A stretch of DNA of 31,516 bases. Source: Circinella minor (Eukaryota; Mucoromycota; Mucoromycetes; Mucorales; Lichtheimiaceae). Each line of letters begins with the position of its first letter. Positions within the stretch are counted from its first letter, which is position 1. This document shows positions 21,248 through 31,227 of the stretch, in pieces. The notes under the pieces are model-generated. The model did not search any database. It worked only from the letters and a program-made list of their open reading frames with translations, and had not been told where the DNA came from. The translations under genes were made by a program, and so were the position numbers. The DNA lies in assembly GCA_016758965.1 (NCBI GenBank), contig JAEPRB010000358.1:1-31516 (forward strand), read 5' to 3'.

Positions 21248-21885
21248 TGTTACCTAATCTTTTCTCCCCCCTTTTTTTTTTTATTAATTTTTTTATTATA
21301 TATATTATCACCTTATAAATTATCAACATCAGTAATATCCCATTATTATAATTATTCAACAAATAAAGAAGTATTTATCATGAATATTGTGTTCCAATCA
21401 GACCGTACCAACTGTTAAAGATAATTAAGATAATTGCTACACGTACTTGTGAATGTTACCTAAACCAGTAAGGGGCACACGTACAAGTAATTGCAACATT
21501 TCCAAGTAATTGCAACATTTCAAAGTATTTGCAACACTTGCAAATAACTGTTACAAGTACAAGTTACTAATACTCAAGATTCAGTCAATTATCAACTTAG
21601 GATAGATAGATAGAAATTAGTATAAATAAGACATCTTTCTTCCTCAATTAAATCTTTAGTTCTACTAAGCTCTAATAAAATACTTAGTTCACTCACTCTT
21701 ATTTTCTATTTCCACCCTACAATTGGGATTGATTTACTTTGTTGGTTATTAACTTAATCAAATTCTTTTATACTTAAATTTTTATAAGTTAATTATTATA
21801 ACTTATGCTTTTTCCTTGAGTCATATACTCGGAATTATACTACTTTTATTCATTTTTCTAACACGATACGATAGAGAACGTATCA
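21248..21885 (+). repeat. 3' LTR of the young gypsy element
   Basis: 638 bp, the same as 12411-13047 apart from one extra T and one A/T difference in the T-rich stretch near the start. TATAAATA is at 21621-21628. It ends CGTATCA at the ATGT duplication. Confidence 0.96.
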
Positions 21886-23112
21886 ATGTGCCTTGTTCGT
21901 ACATATCAAACATCTCTTCAATATGAGATATCAGATGTAGAAATTGAGAATATGGAAGTGTAAGTTTACATCGTTTGTTTTCTAGAATACTTGTACTATA
22001 GTAAACTAGCTTTATACTCTAACATGGATATATAGGGATATCGAAATCTGGCATAACTATTTACGACTGTTAGTAGATGGGAAAAAAGACTCTGAAGGCA
22101 ATTTTATTGAAGAACCAACTCTTTCAAACTCCATTTTTACAAGTAACCAGCACTATTTGTCTCATGTTCCAATGATGATAAGAAAAATGGGCCCATTGCG
22201 GTACTATAGTGCTCGTTGCATGGAGCGCATGATTGGAGTATACAAACAAAGAATCAAATCATTACGTTCACCTGGAAAAAACGCTTCTAATATACTTATG
22301 GATTTAGCTTCAGAACGCTATATGGATTCGACAATCGACAAAAGTAGTCAAGCAATAATCAATCAAAAGAAAAGATGTGCAGTTTTTTTCATTGAAGAAA
22401 GTGGTGAAGATGGATCAGAAATACGTGGCAAACTGAAAGTGGGCTGTGTTAATGCAAGCTCAACTACTATTGCAGGAGTAAATATGGACAAGCTTAAGTC
22501 TGCTTTTATATGTTATATAAGATGTAATAAAATTGAAGGACAACTGAATCCCAATTTCCAATATGGACCATTACTTTTTGACAATAGTAACACTTATAAT
22601 AGTATTCTAGCACATAAGAGCGGTAATCATGCTGCTTACTATGTATCTATGGAGCTTGATGTTGATTTGTAAGTTTATTATTATTATAAGATAACTACCT
22701 AGTAAGATGGTAAATGACTGATTATTTACATATGCAAATGTGTAGAAATGCGAATGCTGGCCTCAATTCTGATATCATTCCTGCATTACTGTTATATTTT
22801 GGAAAAATATTTTTTTACATTGTACACGAACAAAATGGAATAACAAGAATACTTGCGGCAGTTGGTATATTTAAGACAGAGATTGATAAAACATCAGGAT
22901 CTTTATATACAACTGGTCAAGATTTTGGAAACCCCACATTCCATATCGTTGATATTGATTCAATTATGAATTTCGCTGGTATATTAACTGGAAATTTCAA
23001 CAGACATAAACGACATTATTGGATATGGACAAAAATGAAATCAACAAAAGATCATGGAATTACAAACCTTGTGGCCGGAGACCATAGTTTGTTATTAGAA
23101 ACTACTTTTTAA

Positions 23113-23284
23113 TCATTTGAGTTAACTATAAAATAAAATAAAAAGATGGTTGATTTATTTTTTCGTTATAGTGTTTAGCATGCTTTATTAATGTTTTTTT
23201 TTATTTTTTATTTTTATTTTTTTTGCTATCTTGTAGCATTGTTGTATGGTTTTTGAGGTATTAGAAAAATATTCTCTGGTTCTA
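23113..23284. other. 3' flank of the Tnp2 gene up to the Plavaka insertion
   Basis: T-rich with no gene. The last bases, AATATTCTCTGGTTCTA, are the end of a CACTA subterminal repeat unit that resumes at 29948 after the Plavaka element. Confidence 0.7.
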
Positions 23285-23500
23285 CATCGGGAATCGGCAC
23301 AGAGCCCAAAAATGCCTCAATATACCCTGAGAGCCCTAACAAGGCTAGAAAGCTGAAACCCCACCTTCTGGAGGCATCCAAATATTCCTAGCCTTCCCAA
23401 ATATTTTTAGCATCTCACTGAGACAAGAAATATTCGAGAAAAGCTATAAATATTTTAAAAAGGCTAGGAATATTCTAGGAATGATCAAAAGAGCTATTGC
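23285..23500. repeat. Plavaka left subterminal region
   Basis: No gene. It has repeated short motifs: CCTTCTGGAGG (near 23362), CCTAGCCTTCCC, AAATATTC and GGCTAGAAAG. The same words recur, in part inverted, at 29735-29940. Confidence 0.6.
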
Positions 23501-23807
23501 TCTATTAGCTATTTTTTCATATTTTTACGGCTGCTCAACATTATCAATAAATCATTATGTTATTTCACATCACTATATTTATTTCATTTTTATTTTAACT
23601 CATTGCTATTCATTACATTGTGATACTAATTATAATACAACTTGATCTTCCTGCTAAACTAGTACTTCGAACTTGCATACTCTTTCTTTTTCGTTCGTAG
23701 CATCATCAGTTACCTATTTCATCATGATCGTCTGGATTTATTTCATCGTCATAATTGCTAACATTTCCCCACAACTGGCAAGGTGTCGTTCCTCGATTCA
23801 TCCTTCC
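23501..23807. other. Region downstream of the 373-aa gene
   Basis: AT-rich sequence with no ORF I trust. It probably holds the 3' untranslated region of the minus-strand gene ending at 23808. Confidence 0.5.
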
Positions 23808-25302
23808 TTAGTTCATCTTCAATATTGTTTTGGTGACATACTTTTCAACTTCGAGCCATTGGATATGTTGACCTAAATCTCCATCTTTGTTAAGCATGTC
23901 ATGATACGCATTTTCCCAAGTGGTATCCCATCCAAACTTTTCAATATGTGCTTCCCCAGATGACATTGTTTGTAATGAAGAAGTAGAAGGATATTCATTT
24001 TGTTTGAAAGCTTCTAACTTCAATCGATAACAAATCTATATATAAATAGTCAGTATGTATTTTTCGTATAAAGTACAGGTGTAAGAATTTTGTGTTTTTT
24101 AAAGATGAAAACAAACGAGATTTGTAAAAATAAAAGTAAAAATAAGAAAAATAATTACCATCTGAGCAACAAGACAAATAGCTTCTCTTGGAATGATGGG
24201 AGGAACAGGGCTTAGCCTTGATTTGTTTCGTCCTTGGTTCAGAAGAGTATATCTTATACAGTCACTAATGCATTCATTAAAAAGGAATCTTCCACGAGAG
24301 TCATAATCAAACCGAGCAAATCTATTATGTTATAATATTTAATAATGTATATCATGCTCATCAATTACACAACGGTTTCGATTACCTATTGTCTTTTAAT
24401 AGATACGCGTAAAGGTGTCCTTTTTGATTCGCACCAGTGCTGCATTCGGCAGGGAATCGATTCAATGGGAATGATTTTGTGGACAGCCAGTCACCTACTG
24501 CTGAGTGCAAAGATGTTCTCTTTTTACTAATAATATCCATAAACTACATCAAACAGTATTAGTGAGATTTCAAAACATAAAACACGTAAACTTACATCAT
24601 CGACAAGGTCTTCATCAACCTCTCTAGAATCATCTGGAGGAAAACCCTTGACATCTAACACTATCCGCCGAGTCATTAACGAAGCATCTGGACGCGTAGG
24701 AAAAGCATCAATACGGTAACATGCTTGCTTTACTGCGTCTATAAACTCTTGGTAATGATCGGTCTTCTTTCTTATTGTTATGGGATCACCATAACTGTTG
24801 CTATCCCTATATATGCGTACACGTATATAAAACACTATTTGTTAACTAGTCAAAAAATCAATATTATTGACGTACTTGGAATATTTTAACTTTTTATTCT
24901 TATGTGCGCCCCCCGTCTTTTGTTGTGATTTAACTTGTGATCTGCTACTATTAATGTCACTTTCGTCTTCATATGATCTTTTATTAGTGCTTCGTCTCGG
25001 GTTTCGTTGCAGTTCTTCATCACTAATACTCTGTTCGCTTATTTCATTCTCGCTTTCGCTTTCTTGATCATGACTTCGAGTGACTTTATTTTTGTTCTTT
25101 GGAAACTGCTTTTGTAACATTTTGGAGACTATCAAATAGATTAGTTCAGAAATGCTTAAAAAAAGGGAGCCTAAATAGAATTCTTACATTTTGTAGAAGA
25201 TTGTCTACATTCCATTATATCATAATCACTTTCAATACGACCTTTACTAGATCCAGTTGAGCTAGATCGTTTGTCGTGAATATTTGATTTAAACTTTGTC
25301 AT
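23808..25302 (-). CDS. Intact six-exon accessory gene of the Plavaka element
   Basis: Minus-strand exons are 25302-25188, 25128-24876, 24800-24596, 24543-24386, 24321-24159 and 24035-23808. The introns are 59, 75, 52, 64 and 123 nt with GT-AG ends, several with CTAAT/CTAAC-like branch sites. All phases agree, giving 373 aa with no internal stop. The first 120 residues are low-complexity and charged (DQESESENEISEQ, KNKKLKYS), with likely nuclear signals. The remaining 250 look globular: DHYQEFIDAVKQACYRID, GDWLSTKSFPLNRFPAEC, FDYDSRGRFLFNECISDC, PIIPREAICLVAQM, then an acidic-aromatic tail. I do not recognise the family. It starts 142 bp from the transposase on the opposite strand, so it is probably co-regulated and may assist transposition. 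That is inference from position. Confidence 0.78.
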
Positions 25303-25444
25303 TATTGAATAGAAAAATTGTGTTTATTGGAAGGAAAAAAAAGGAGCTGTTGCAGTAAGGCTGGACTGTGCGCGTATACACTTCAATCGCCGCTAGACTG
25401 AAGTAAAAAGAAAAAAACGCGACTTTATATTTTTCTGTAATAAA
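25303..25444. promoter_or_regulatory. Divergent promoter region of the Plavaka genes
   Basis: 142 bp between two start codons. It contains an inverted repeat CTTCA...TGAAG (about 25380-25402), which could form a short hairpin or be a binding site, and the AT-rich TTTATATTTT before the plus-strand gene. Confidence 0.5.
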
Positions 25445-28400
25445 ATGACAAAAATTCTTAATGGAAAATGCTGTCCAAAGGCTTCATCATGTGGAAGGTC
25501 AAAGGAATTTCCAACTTTACGCGCATTGAGGAATCATATACGTTCTTACCATCCAAATGAAACTATCCCGGCATTTGGAGGTGCACGAACATTCATTGAA
25601 GGTCACAACGCGAAAACGCGCAATACAGAAGAATACAATATAGGTGGACTATTTTTAAACCATGAAACAGCTAGTCCCGTAACCATCAACAACATCAATC
25701 CCTCGATGGACTATATCGATGATGATATTATGGAATATGACGATGAACCCCTTCCAAATACCGAAATTCTTAGGGAAGGTATAGTAAAAACATTTGTCTC
25801 ACCATTATAAATGTGTACAGCTGAAGACTCACCATTATCATAGAACTCATCGGTGATCCACCAATATCCGAAGAATGGCAAGACAATGGAAGTGAAGAAC
25901 AAACAAAGGAATTGTCTGAAAACGAGATGCAAATTGCCAAATTTGCTATGGATGCAATGCTTTCAACTCGTCACTATGCAATGTACGCTATACTATTTTT
26001 ATTCTTGTAACACCATGCAGCAGATAATCAAGAATTTTTGTATATTGACAATGTTTATTAAATATATATATATATGTGTGTGTGGTAGTCTTGTCAAAAT
26101 TATAGAGTCTATATCCATAAAAACGTACTTGGAAAATAGCCCTGTGCAAATAAGGTACAAAACTTTACAAGGTATCATGGACCATGTTACGAAAGCAAAC
26201 AATAGTTTGGTATGTTATAATATTCAACAGGTTTGGGTATTGGATTGATATAGTTAAATGATAGTATACTTATATTCCACTAGGCATTGGAAACAGTGAC
26301 CATTGATGTCTATAAAATTACCGATTTTCCAAAGGGTAAAGAACAAGAATTTCTGAAAATCATTCATGGACCTCCAATACTTGAGTTCCGGAATATCCAC
26401 AAAGTTTGTGAAATGATTTTTAGCGACCCTATATTATGGAATGTTACACGTTTAAGCCCTTCAAAAGTTTTCCGCGGCAATGATCGTGTGTACAATGACA
26501 TTTATAGTGGAGATTTTTGGATTGATTTACAAGTAAATAACCCTCTTTCTATCTTTTACCGAATTTTGGTTCTAACCATAATCATTATATATGTAGGAAA
26601 AGCTTCCACCGGGTATCATAGCATTAATGATTATGCTAGCATCTGATGAAACTCTAACTAGTAATAATCAGCGACAAAAGGCGTACCCGATGTATCTAAA
26701 GCTTGGTAATTATATTGCATATATTAGTGTCAAATTCCACTTAGTAATAACGGTCAATATCTATATGCTTTATTAGGCAATACAATGGGACAATTTCGTG
26801 ATAAAGAGCAGTTTGGTGCTTCAAAACTATTAGCTTATTTACCAATTATATCACCTGGAAAACGCAAAGATGTTAATTCATGGTTTCCTATAGCTAAACG
26901 TGCCATCATCCATAAGTGTATTTCGCTCATTTTTGAACCATATAGTGAAGACAGGTAATTTATGTTGTTAATGGTTTTCTTAGTTTACTGAGTCAATAGT
27001 ATATCTTAATAATAATTTGGTTATATTTGCACTTCTAGGTTTTACAATATTACTGGACCATATAATCGAATATACAGCTGCTATCCTGTATTAGCGACAT
27101 ATATGGCTGATTATCCTGAAATGTAAGTATATAGCTATAGGCTTAATAAATTGTGAAAAAAAATCAAAATTCTTTTTCTAATTTATATACAGGTGTCTAT
27201 TGGCAGGAACTAAGCAATCGATAAAAACAGAACGCGCCTGCCCCTGTTGTGAAACGAAAACTGCTGATTTCCATTTATTATGCAGCTATCAAGATCCTGA
27301 AATTTTTCGCACCCCCCAAAGGATGATAGATCTATACAGGCATGGGAGATCACTTGTCAGGTTAAGACAAAAAGGACTGATGGAAGATATGTGTAAAGAA
27401 TATTCCATCAATCTGGTAAAGGTAGGTTTTAAAGTCTCGCTTTATATTTGCAGCGTTATTTTTTTTTTTTTTTGGTTTCGCGTCATTTTCTTACTATTTA
27501 AGTGATTTTTCTAGAGTGGATTTTGGAAAGTAAAACCGATTGAGCGTTTCAATATACATCGTGTACTAGTCGCTGACGAAATGCATCAGCTTATGGGTGT
27601 GTATTCACATCTCTCGTTTTGTTGCGAGAAAATAATATTGGCGACGACAGATGAATATGACATTAATATTGGAACAGAGATCAAGAACAAAATAGCTGAA
27701 CGGTATACGTATTTCGTTATCCTTGATGTGTATAACTAAAGTTCTGACAATAAACTTGGTTTTTAATAGGGCTGCCTCGCTACCTACATATAAACATCTG
27801 AGGCATTTCAAGAATGGAATTTTTGTCAGTGATCTCAAAAATCCTACCAATAGTGAATTAATGGACAATATGTGGGTACGGATATTTTGTGTACTCACAA
27901 TTAATAATGTACATCATTTAACATGGTTATAAATAGATTTTCCTTATTTGTATTTATGACTACCTCCCAGAACAAGCAGTACTATGCGTTAGAAAGTTTA
28001 TTGATTTTGTAATTCAAGCAACAGGCCGAGAATACAAAGAATTTGCACTGAAGGAACTGGATGAGACACTTTCTGATTATTATAAGTATAGCGCGATTTT
28101 TGAAAACGAATCTCCTGTAAGCTGTGTTTTTTATTATTATGAATTTAAATATAGCCATTTAATAACTATTTATTTTTATAGAGCCACATGCGATTTCCAA
28201 AAAATCATATGTTGTCTAAATATTCAAGTGATATCATGAAACATGGCTCAATTATGTGGTATTCAACCTGTCATTCTGAACGACAACACAAAAGAGATTG
28301 TAAACGACCCGCAAAACGCACCAATGGTCACAGCAATTACACTCAACAAGTAAGTGTTACTTGATTATATTGACGCAATGTTTTTTTTAATTTAATTACG

Positions 28401-29243
28401 AATAGGTTGTATTTTAATCAATTAACATGACAATAGATGGCGCGAACAATTCATTATTATGATGCCCTTCAACATGAAATGACTGAGGATTATGAAGCTA
28501 TTCCCGAGCGATCAATGTATATCGATCCAGTACAACTACCTGACCCATCATATACTTTGTCTTCACGATTGCGCGGTTGCCACACGTTAAAGAGCATTAA
28601 CAACAAAAAGCCATTTAATTTTGAAAATTTACTCAAATCATTTCTAGATACGTATGAAGAAGGCCATGAAGCAACTCAATATCGACGAAACATGCCATCC
28701 CTTAACATAAATGAAATTGAAGTATATCAAACATTGAATATTATTGATTATGAAACGGATGGACAAAAAGTTAGTGAAACAATTCGCACACATAAGGTAT
28801 TTTATAATCGAGAACGTATGGATTATGTGATAATCCTCTATGACGACGATGTACAAGTATATGGATCTGTGGATATGTTTTTCCGAATTGTGTATAAGGG
28901 TGCCATCTTAGATTTATGTCTCGCTCAAATGTATATATCTATCGATCAAGAACATGTCACTGGATTAGAAATAGTACGACCAGCACTCAATTCAAATTAC
29001 AATGGGATGTTTATTGCATATGTTCATCAGATCGATCGAGGAATATCAATTGTGAAAGATTTTAAATATGGTAAACGCTCAGGAAGTGATTTGCATTATC
29101 AGTATCTGGTAAATACTGATACCGATAGATTTTCTTTTATAAATTCGAAAGGAAGACTCAAAGTATTCCCTGATGAAATGTACCAGGGCTGGAAGACCGA
29201 TATTTGTGCTCACGATAATGATGATGATGATGATGATAACTAA
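25445..29243 (+). CDS. Plavaka-family transposase, intact, 13 exons
   Basis: Exons: 25445-25778, 25844-25982, 26089-26209, 26284-26532, 26597-26705, 26777-26954, 27039-27122, 27193-27421, 27515-27702, 27770-27875, 27937-28116, 28182-28349 and 28437-29243. All twelve introns (61-106 nt) are GT-AG and in phase, giving 963 aa without a stop. Residues 9-36 form a C2H2-like finger (CCPKASSCG...LRNHIRSYH). Family landmarks follow: DRVYNDIYSGDFW, PPGIIALMIMLASDE (D298), AYPMYLKLGNT, LLAYLPI, YPVLATYMADYPEMCLL, ACPCC, VADEMHQLMGV (D502), YKHLRHFKNGIF, YLPEQAVLCVRKFIDF, MWYSTCHSERQHKRD (E672) and NGHSNYTQQMAR. D298, D502 and E672 are the likely catalytic acidic residues, judged by alignment from memory. 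The C-terminal 280 residues are less conserved and end in an Asp run. It should cut and rejoin the Plavaka ends. Confidence 0.87.
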
Positions 29244-29730
29244 AACATATAAAAATATACTGCCTACATTAACTTGTGTATCATATAGCCAACAGAAATT
29301 AGTGACAAGAACTATGTGGAATGAACTTCATACATATGATGTCTTTATTATTTTAGGTTTATATACTCCGTCGTATATCTACATTGCACGTAATGAGAAA
29401 GGAGCCACAACTGATTATAAACTATGAATCACTTCATATTTGTACTTATTCACAAACAAACTCATAAAAAATTAGCCGTTGATTCATAAGATACATAGAT
29501 TTGAAACCAGGCATAGACATTACCATTGTCAAAAGGCAGTGTCAAGTGAAAACGCCCTCATAATCTTATTAGCTAGATTTTATTTGTACAAATAAAAATT
29601 ACATCTTAATAGAGCTATACTTGATTGATCTTTAGTAAAAATTTTAGCTTCTGTTTATTCAGATATAAAATAATATCAGGGAAAAAGATAAAAGTGGAGC
29701 ATTTGCAAGTAGACATACAAATGTATTTAT
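29244..29730. other. 3' flank of the Plavaka transposase
   Basis: AT-rich. A frame overlapping the transposase end continues to 29427 but has no family resemblance and begins inside the Asp-codon run, so I do not call it. It probably contains the 3' untranslated region. Confidence 0.5.
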
Positions 29731-29947
29731 TGCCTTCCTTGCCTTCTGGAGACAATAGATATGCTAAGAATATTCGCAGTACCTTTTCATCCTTTTTCTA
29801 GAACGCAAATATTCAGTAAATATTGTATTATCTCTTCAAACCCATCACATGCCTTCCCAGTCTTTCTAGCCTTCCGGAGCTTGGAAAGGCTGTTCGAATG
29901 CTAGAAATATAAGAAAGCCTCTGTAGCAGCAGATTGCTTTCCCGATG
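29731..29947. repeat. Plavaka right subterminal region
   Basis: Short words shared with the left end: CCTTCTGGAGA (about 29742), GCCTTCCGGAGC (near 29870, nearly palindromic), AATATTCGC, CTTTCTAGCC. It ends with the TIR TTCCCGATG. Confidence 0.6.
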
Positions 29948-29950
29948 TAG

Positions 29951-30250
29951 TTAAAGGATCAAAGGATGAAATTTAAGGATTGACTCTTGAAAGCAGCAAT
30001 TAAATATTCTCTGGTTCTAGTTAAAGGATCAAAGGATGAAATTCAAGGATTAAGCCTTGAAAGTGGCAATTAAATATTCGCTGGTTCTAGTTAAAGGATC
30101 AAAGGATGAAATTCAAGGATTGACTCTTGAAAGCGGGAATTAAATATTCACTGGTTCTAGTTAAAGGATCAAAGGATGAAATTCAAGGATTGACTCTTGA
30201 AAGTATTTAAAGATCTGATCATCCTTTGTTCATCCTTGAAAATTAATTTT
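29951..30250 (+). repeat. CACTA subterminal repeats, right: 70-bp tandem array
   Basis: Units begin TTAAAGGATCAAAGGATGAA at 29951, 30021, 30091 and 30161, exactly 70 bp apart, and close with CTCTGGTTCTAG-like sequence. The last unit passes into an inverted pair (CATCCTTGAAAATTAATTTT then CAAGGATG) just inside the CACTA terminus. The left neighbour of the first unit was displaced to 23268-23284 by the Plavaka insertion. Confidence 0.92.
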
Positions 30251-30274
30251 TCAAGGATGAAATTAGGCGCAGTG

Positions 30275-30460
30275 TATGTTGGATGGTAATAAAAAAAAAC
30301 AACTGACAGTCTTGATCATTATATTGGATAATAATAAATAAAATAACTGACCATATTAATTGTTATGATGCTTGATGATAATAAAAAGAATAACTCATAA
30401 TGTTGATCGTTATGTTAGATGATACTAGTAAAAACAATTAATAGTGTTGATGGTCATTAT
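30275..30460 (+). repeat. Minisatellite of about 46 bp in the long-TIR spacer
   Basis: About four diverged copies of a unit like GTTATGTTGGATGATAATAAA followed by AACTGAC..TTGATC. The CACTA element entered at the GTTAT of one unit; the other half lies at 8420-8453. Confidence 0.8.
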
Positions 30461-30699
30461 AATCAAACAGTATTCATGTTCATGATAATGATATATAGGG
30501 TGATAGTGCATATATATAAGAATAAAAAAAACAGGAGTTATTATATTGATAATAATTGCCTATAATAAATATCATAGATACACTATATTCCTTTTTTATT
30601 ATTTAACACCCATTATCTTTTATATATACTGAAAATCCATTTATTAAATCAATAGAATGGATATATCACGAAACTACCTATATCTCCTACCAGCTAGCA
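30461..30699. other. Spacer of the long-TIR element, right part
   Basis: AT-rich with no gene or repeat that I can see beyond short A/T runs. Confidence 0.5.
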
Positions 30700-31140
30700 T
30701 ATAATAAAACAAAAAAGTAATAGTAAAAAACGCGAGTTTATTCTTTATAAGTTGAAAACTGTAATCATAATAAAAAAAAGACTATATAAAAACCTTAACT
30801 TCCTTTAAATTCCACCGAAACTTTTTTTACCAACCTTTCTATACTTTTTTATACGTATTTTAAATGTTAAATGAACAAGATGGTTAAACAGATGTCTTGA
30901 GATGAGTTCGTCTTTGTTATATATTATTGCTTTTATAATAAAAAAAAATGTTTTTTATAATTTTTTAATCTACTAATTAACAATGTCTTTTTTTTTCTTA
31001 TTAGCATCTGTTATACAGAATTAAGTTCTTTTTTTATTTTCCTGTAATATTATAAACAGTTTGTAGATGTCGTCTGTTGATCCATTAGTTTCGTGCCTGC
31101 CGATTTCTGACAATTGTAAAAAAAAAATGAAAAAAAAGGT
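30700..31140 (-). repeat. Long terminal inverted repeat, right
   Basis: Reverse complement of 7578-8017 with few differences. The inner end is ATATAATAAAACAAAA and the outer end lies in the A-rich AAAAAAAGG. Confidence 0.9.
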
Positions 31141-31167
31141 TTTTGTTTTTTTTCCACTCACACAAAA

Positions 31168-31213
31168 ATGCTACCTACTGTTGTATCCAACGTACAATGG
31201 CTTCATAATAACG
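31168..31213 (+). other. Possible first exon of an unknown gene
   Basis: After a CA-rich leader, ATG at 31168 opens MLPTVVSNVQWLHNN. A good donor (GTAAGT) follows at 31214, and the dispersed repeat begins 14 bases later. Splicing to an AG at 31378-31379 would keep a frame open to 31501. The exon is too short to trust; it may be the only trace of host coding sequence here. Confidence 0.2.
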
Positions 31214-31227
31214 GTAAGTTAATAATA

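Larger units (their letters stand above)
12407..21889 (+). mobile_element. Young Ty3/gypsy LTR retrotransposon inserted in the Tnp2 gene
   Basis: The element proper is 12411-21885: LTR, primer-binding site, gag-protease, RT-RNase H, integrase, an extra ORF, polypurine tract, LTR. It is flanked by the 4-bp duplication ATGT (12407-12410 and 21886-21889). Collapsing the duplication restores the Tnp2 reading frame (Ala-Val-Met then Cys-Leu-Val) in a region where that family is conserved. This fixes both boundaries. The LTRs differ by about one substitution and one T in a homopolymer, so the insertion is recent. Confidence 0.95.
10322..23112 (+). pseudogene. Tnp2-family (CACTA) transposase, decayed and split by a retrotransposon
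   Basis: Recognisable exons are 10322-10548 (zinc-finger-like CPWCVQLIANKWYQQHLLNC), 10608 to about 10675, about 10788-10964, 11035-11530, 11601 to about 11973, about 12025-12410 joined across the gypsy element to 21886-21959, then 22036-22668 and 22746-23112. Landmarks of PF02992-type proteins are present in order: a Cys-rich region (DVCPSGCKLY, KCDFCEEPRY), GLYVDGFDLFNN, LAGGPKAPRNIDSFLKPI, FFGCRIC, FFGLDETHLFGHG, VDWMEFFLYVVPTL and MGPLRYYSARCMER. It is dead: TGA at 11346-11348, TAG at 12293-12295, and a disturbed frame with a stop near 12022-12052. The two clean stops sit where the family has Arg and Trp, consistent with CGA to TGA and TGG to TAG. Exon limits near 10675-10788 and 11973-12056 are uncertain. 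Confidence 0.88.
23285..29947 (+). mobile_element. Plavaka-type DNA transposon with a divergent gene pair
   Basis: The left end reads CATCGGGAA and the right end is its inverse, TTCCCGATG. TA flanks both sides (23283-23284 and 29948-29949). Joining the flanks rebuilds the CACTA 70-bp repeat unit (CTCTGGTTCTAGTTAAAGG), which confirms a clean insertion. Because TA is self-complementary it could equally be counted as part of the TIR. Subterminal motifs (CCTTCYGGAG, AATATTC) occur at both ends. Inside are an intact 373-aa gene on the minus strand and an intact Plavaka transposase on the plus strand. At about 6.7 kb with both genes open, it is a plausible autonomous element. Confidence 0.82.
8454..30274 (+). 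mobile_element. CACTA-type (Tnp2) DNA transposon, host of two later insertions
   Basis: The left end reads CACTGTGCACTATTTCATCC and the right end, on the other strand, CACTGCGCCTAATTTCATCC. The first 25 bases agree at 21 positions. Both sides are flanked by TAT (8451-8453 and 30275-30277), a 3-bp duplication as expected for the CACTA superfamily. Joining the flanks restores a normal copy of the surrounding minisatellite (GTTATGTTGGATG). Subterminal AAGGATCAAAGGAT repeats lie inside both ends, also a CACTA trait. The Tnp2 transposase gene inside fits. Without the gypsy and Plavaka insertions the element would be about 5.7 kb. Confidence 0.88.
7578..31140. mobile_element. Long-TIR DNA element (outer shell of the nest)
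   Basis: The two ends are inverted copies of about 440 bp. Removing the CACTA transposon (8454-30274 plus one TAT) leaves an element of roughly 1.7 kb: two long TIRs around about 860 bp of AT-rich spacer with a minisatellite and no coding capacity. That shape fits a non-autonomous foldback or MULE-type element. I could not find a convincing target-site duplication outside the TIRs, so the exact termini are uncertain by several bases. The neighbouring MULE pseudogene (4925-7236) could be a relative of its mobiliser, but nothing in the sequence ties them together. Confidence 0.75.

Noticed and set aside
20720..24000. Similarity between the gypsy 3' ORF (WDTPVENVYHHE) and the 373-aa protein (WDTTWENAYHDM)
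   Set aside because: The match is only about a dozen residues, with no support on either side; chance is likely. A profile comparison would settle it.
24345..24530. 61-aa plus-strand ORF
   Set aside because: Antisense to exon 4 and intron 4 of the 373-aa gene, whose splicing is consistent.
29173..29427. ORF overlapping the Plavaka 3' end
   Set aside because: It starts inside an Asp-codon repeat in another frame and has no recognisable domain.
29951..30250. CRISPR-like regular repeat
   Set aside because: The whole 70-bp unit repeats, with no unique spacers, and it is in a eukaryotic transposon end.
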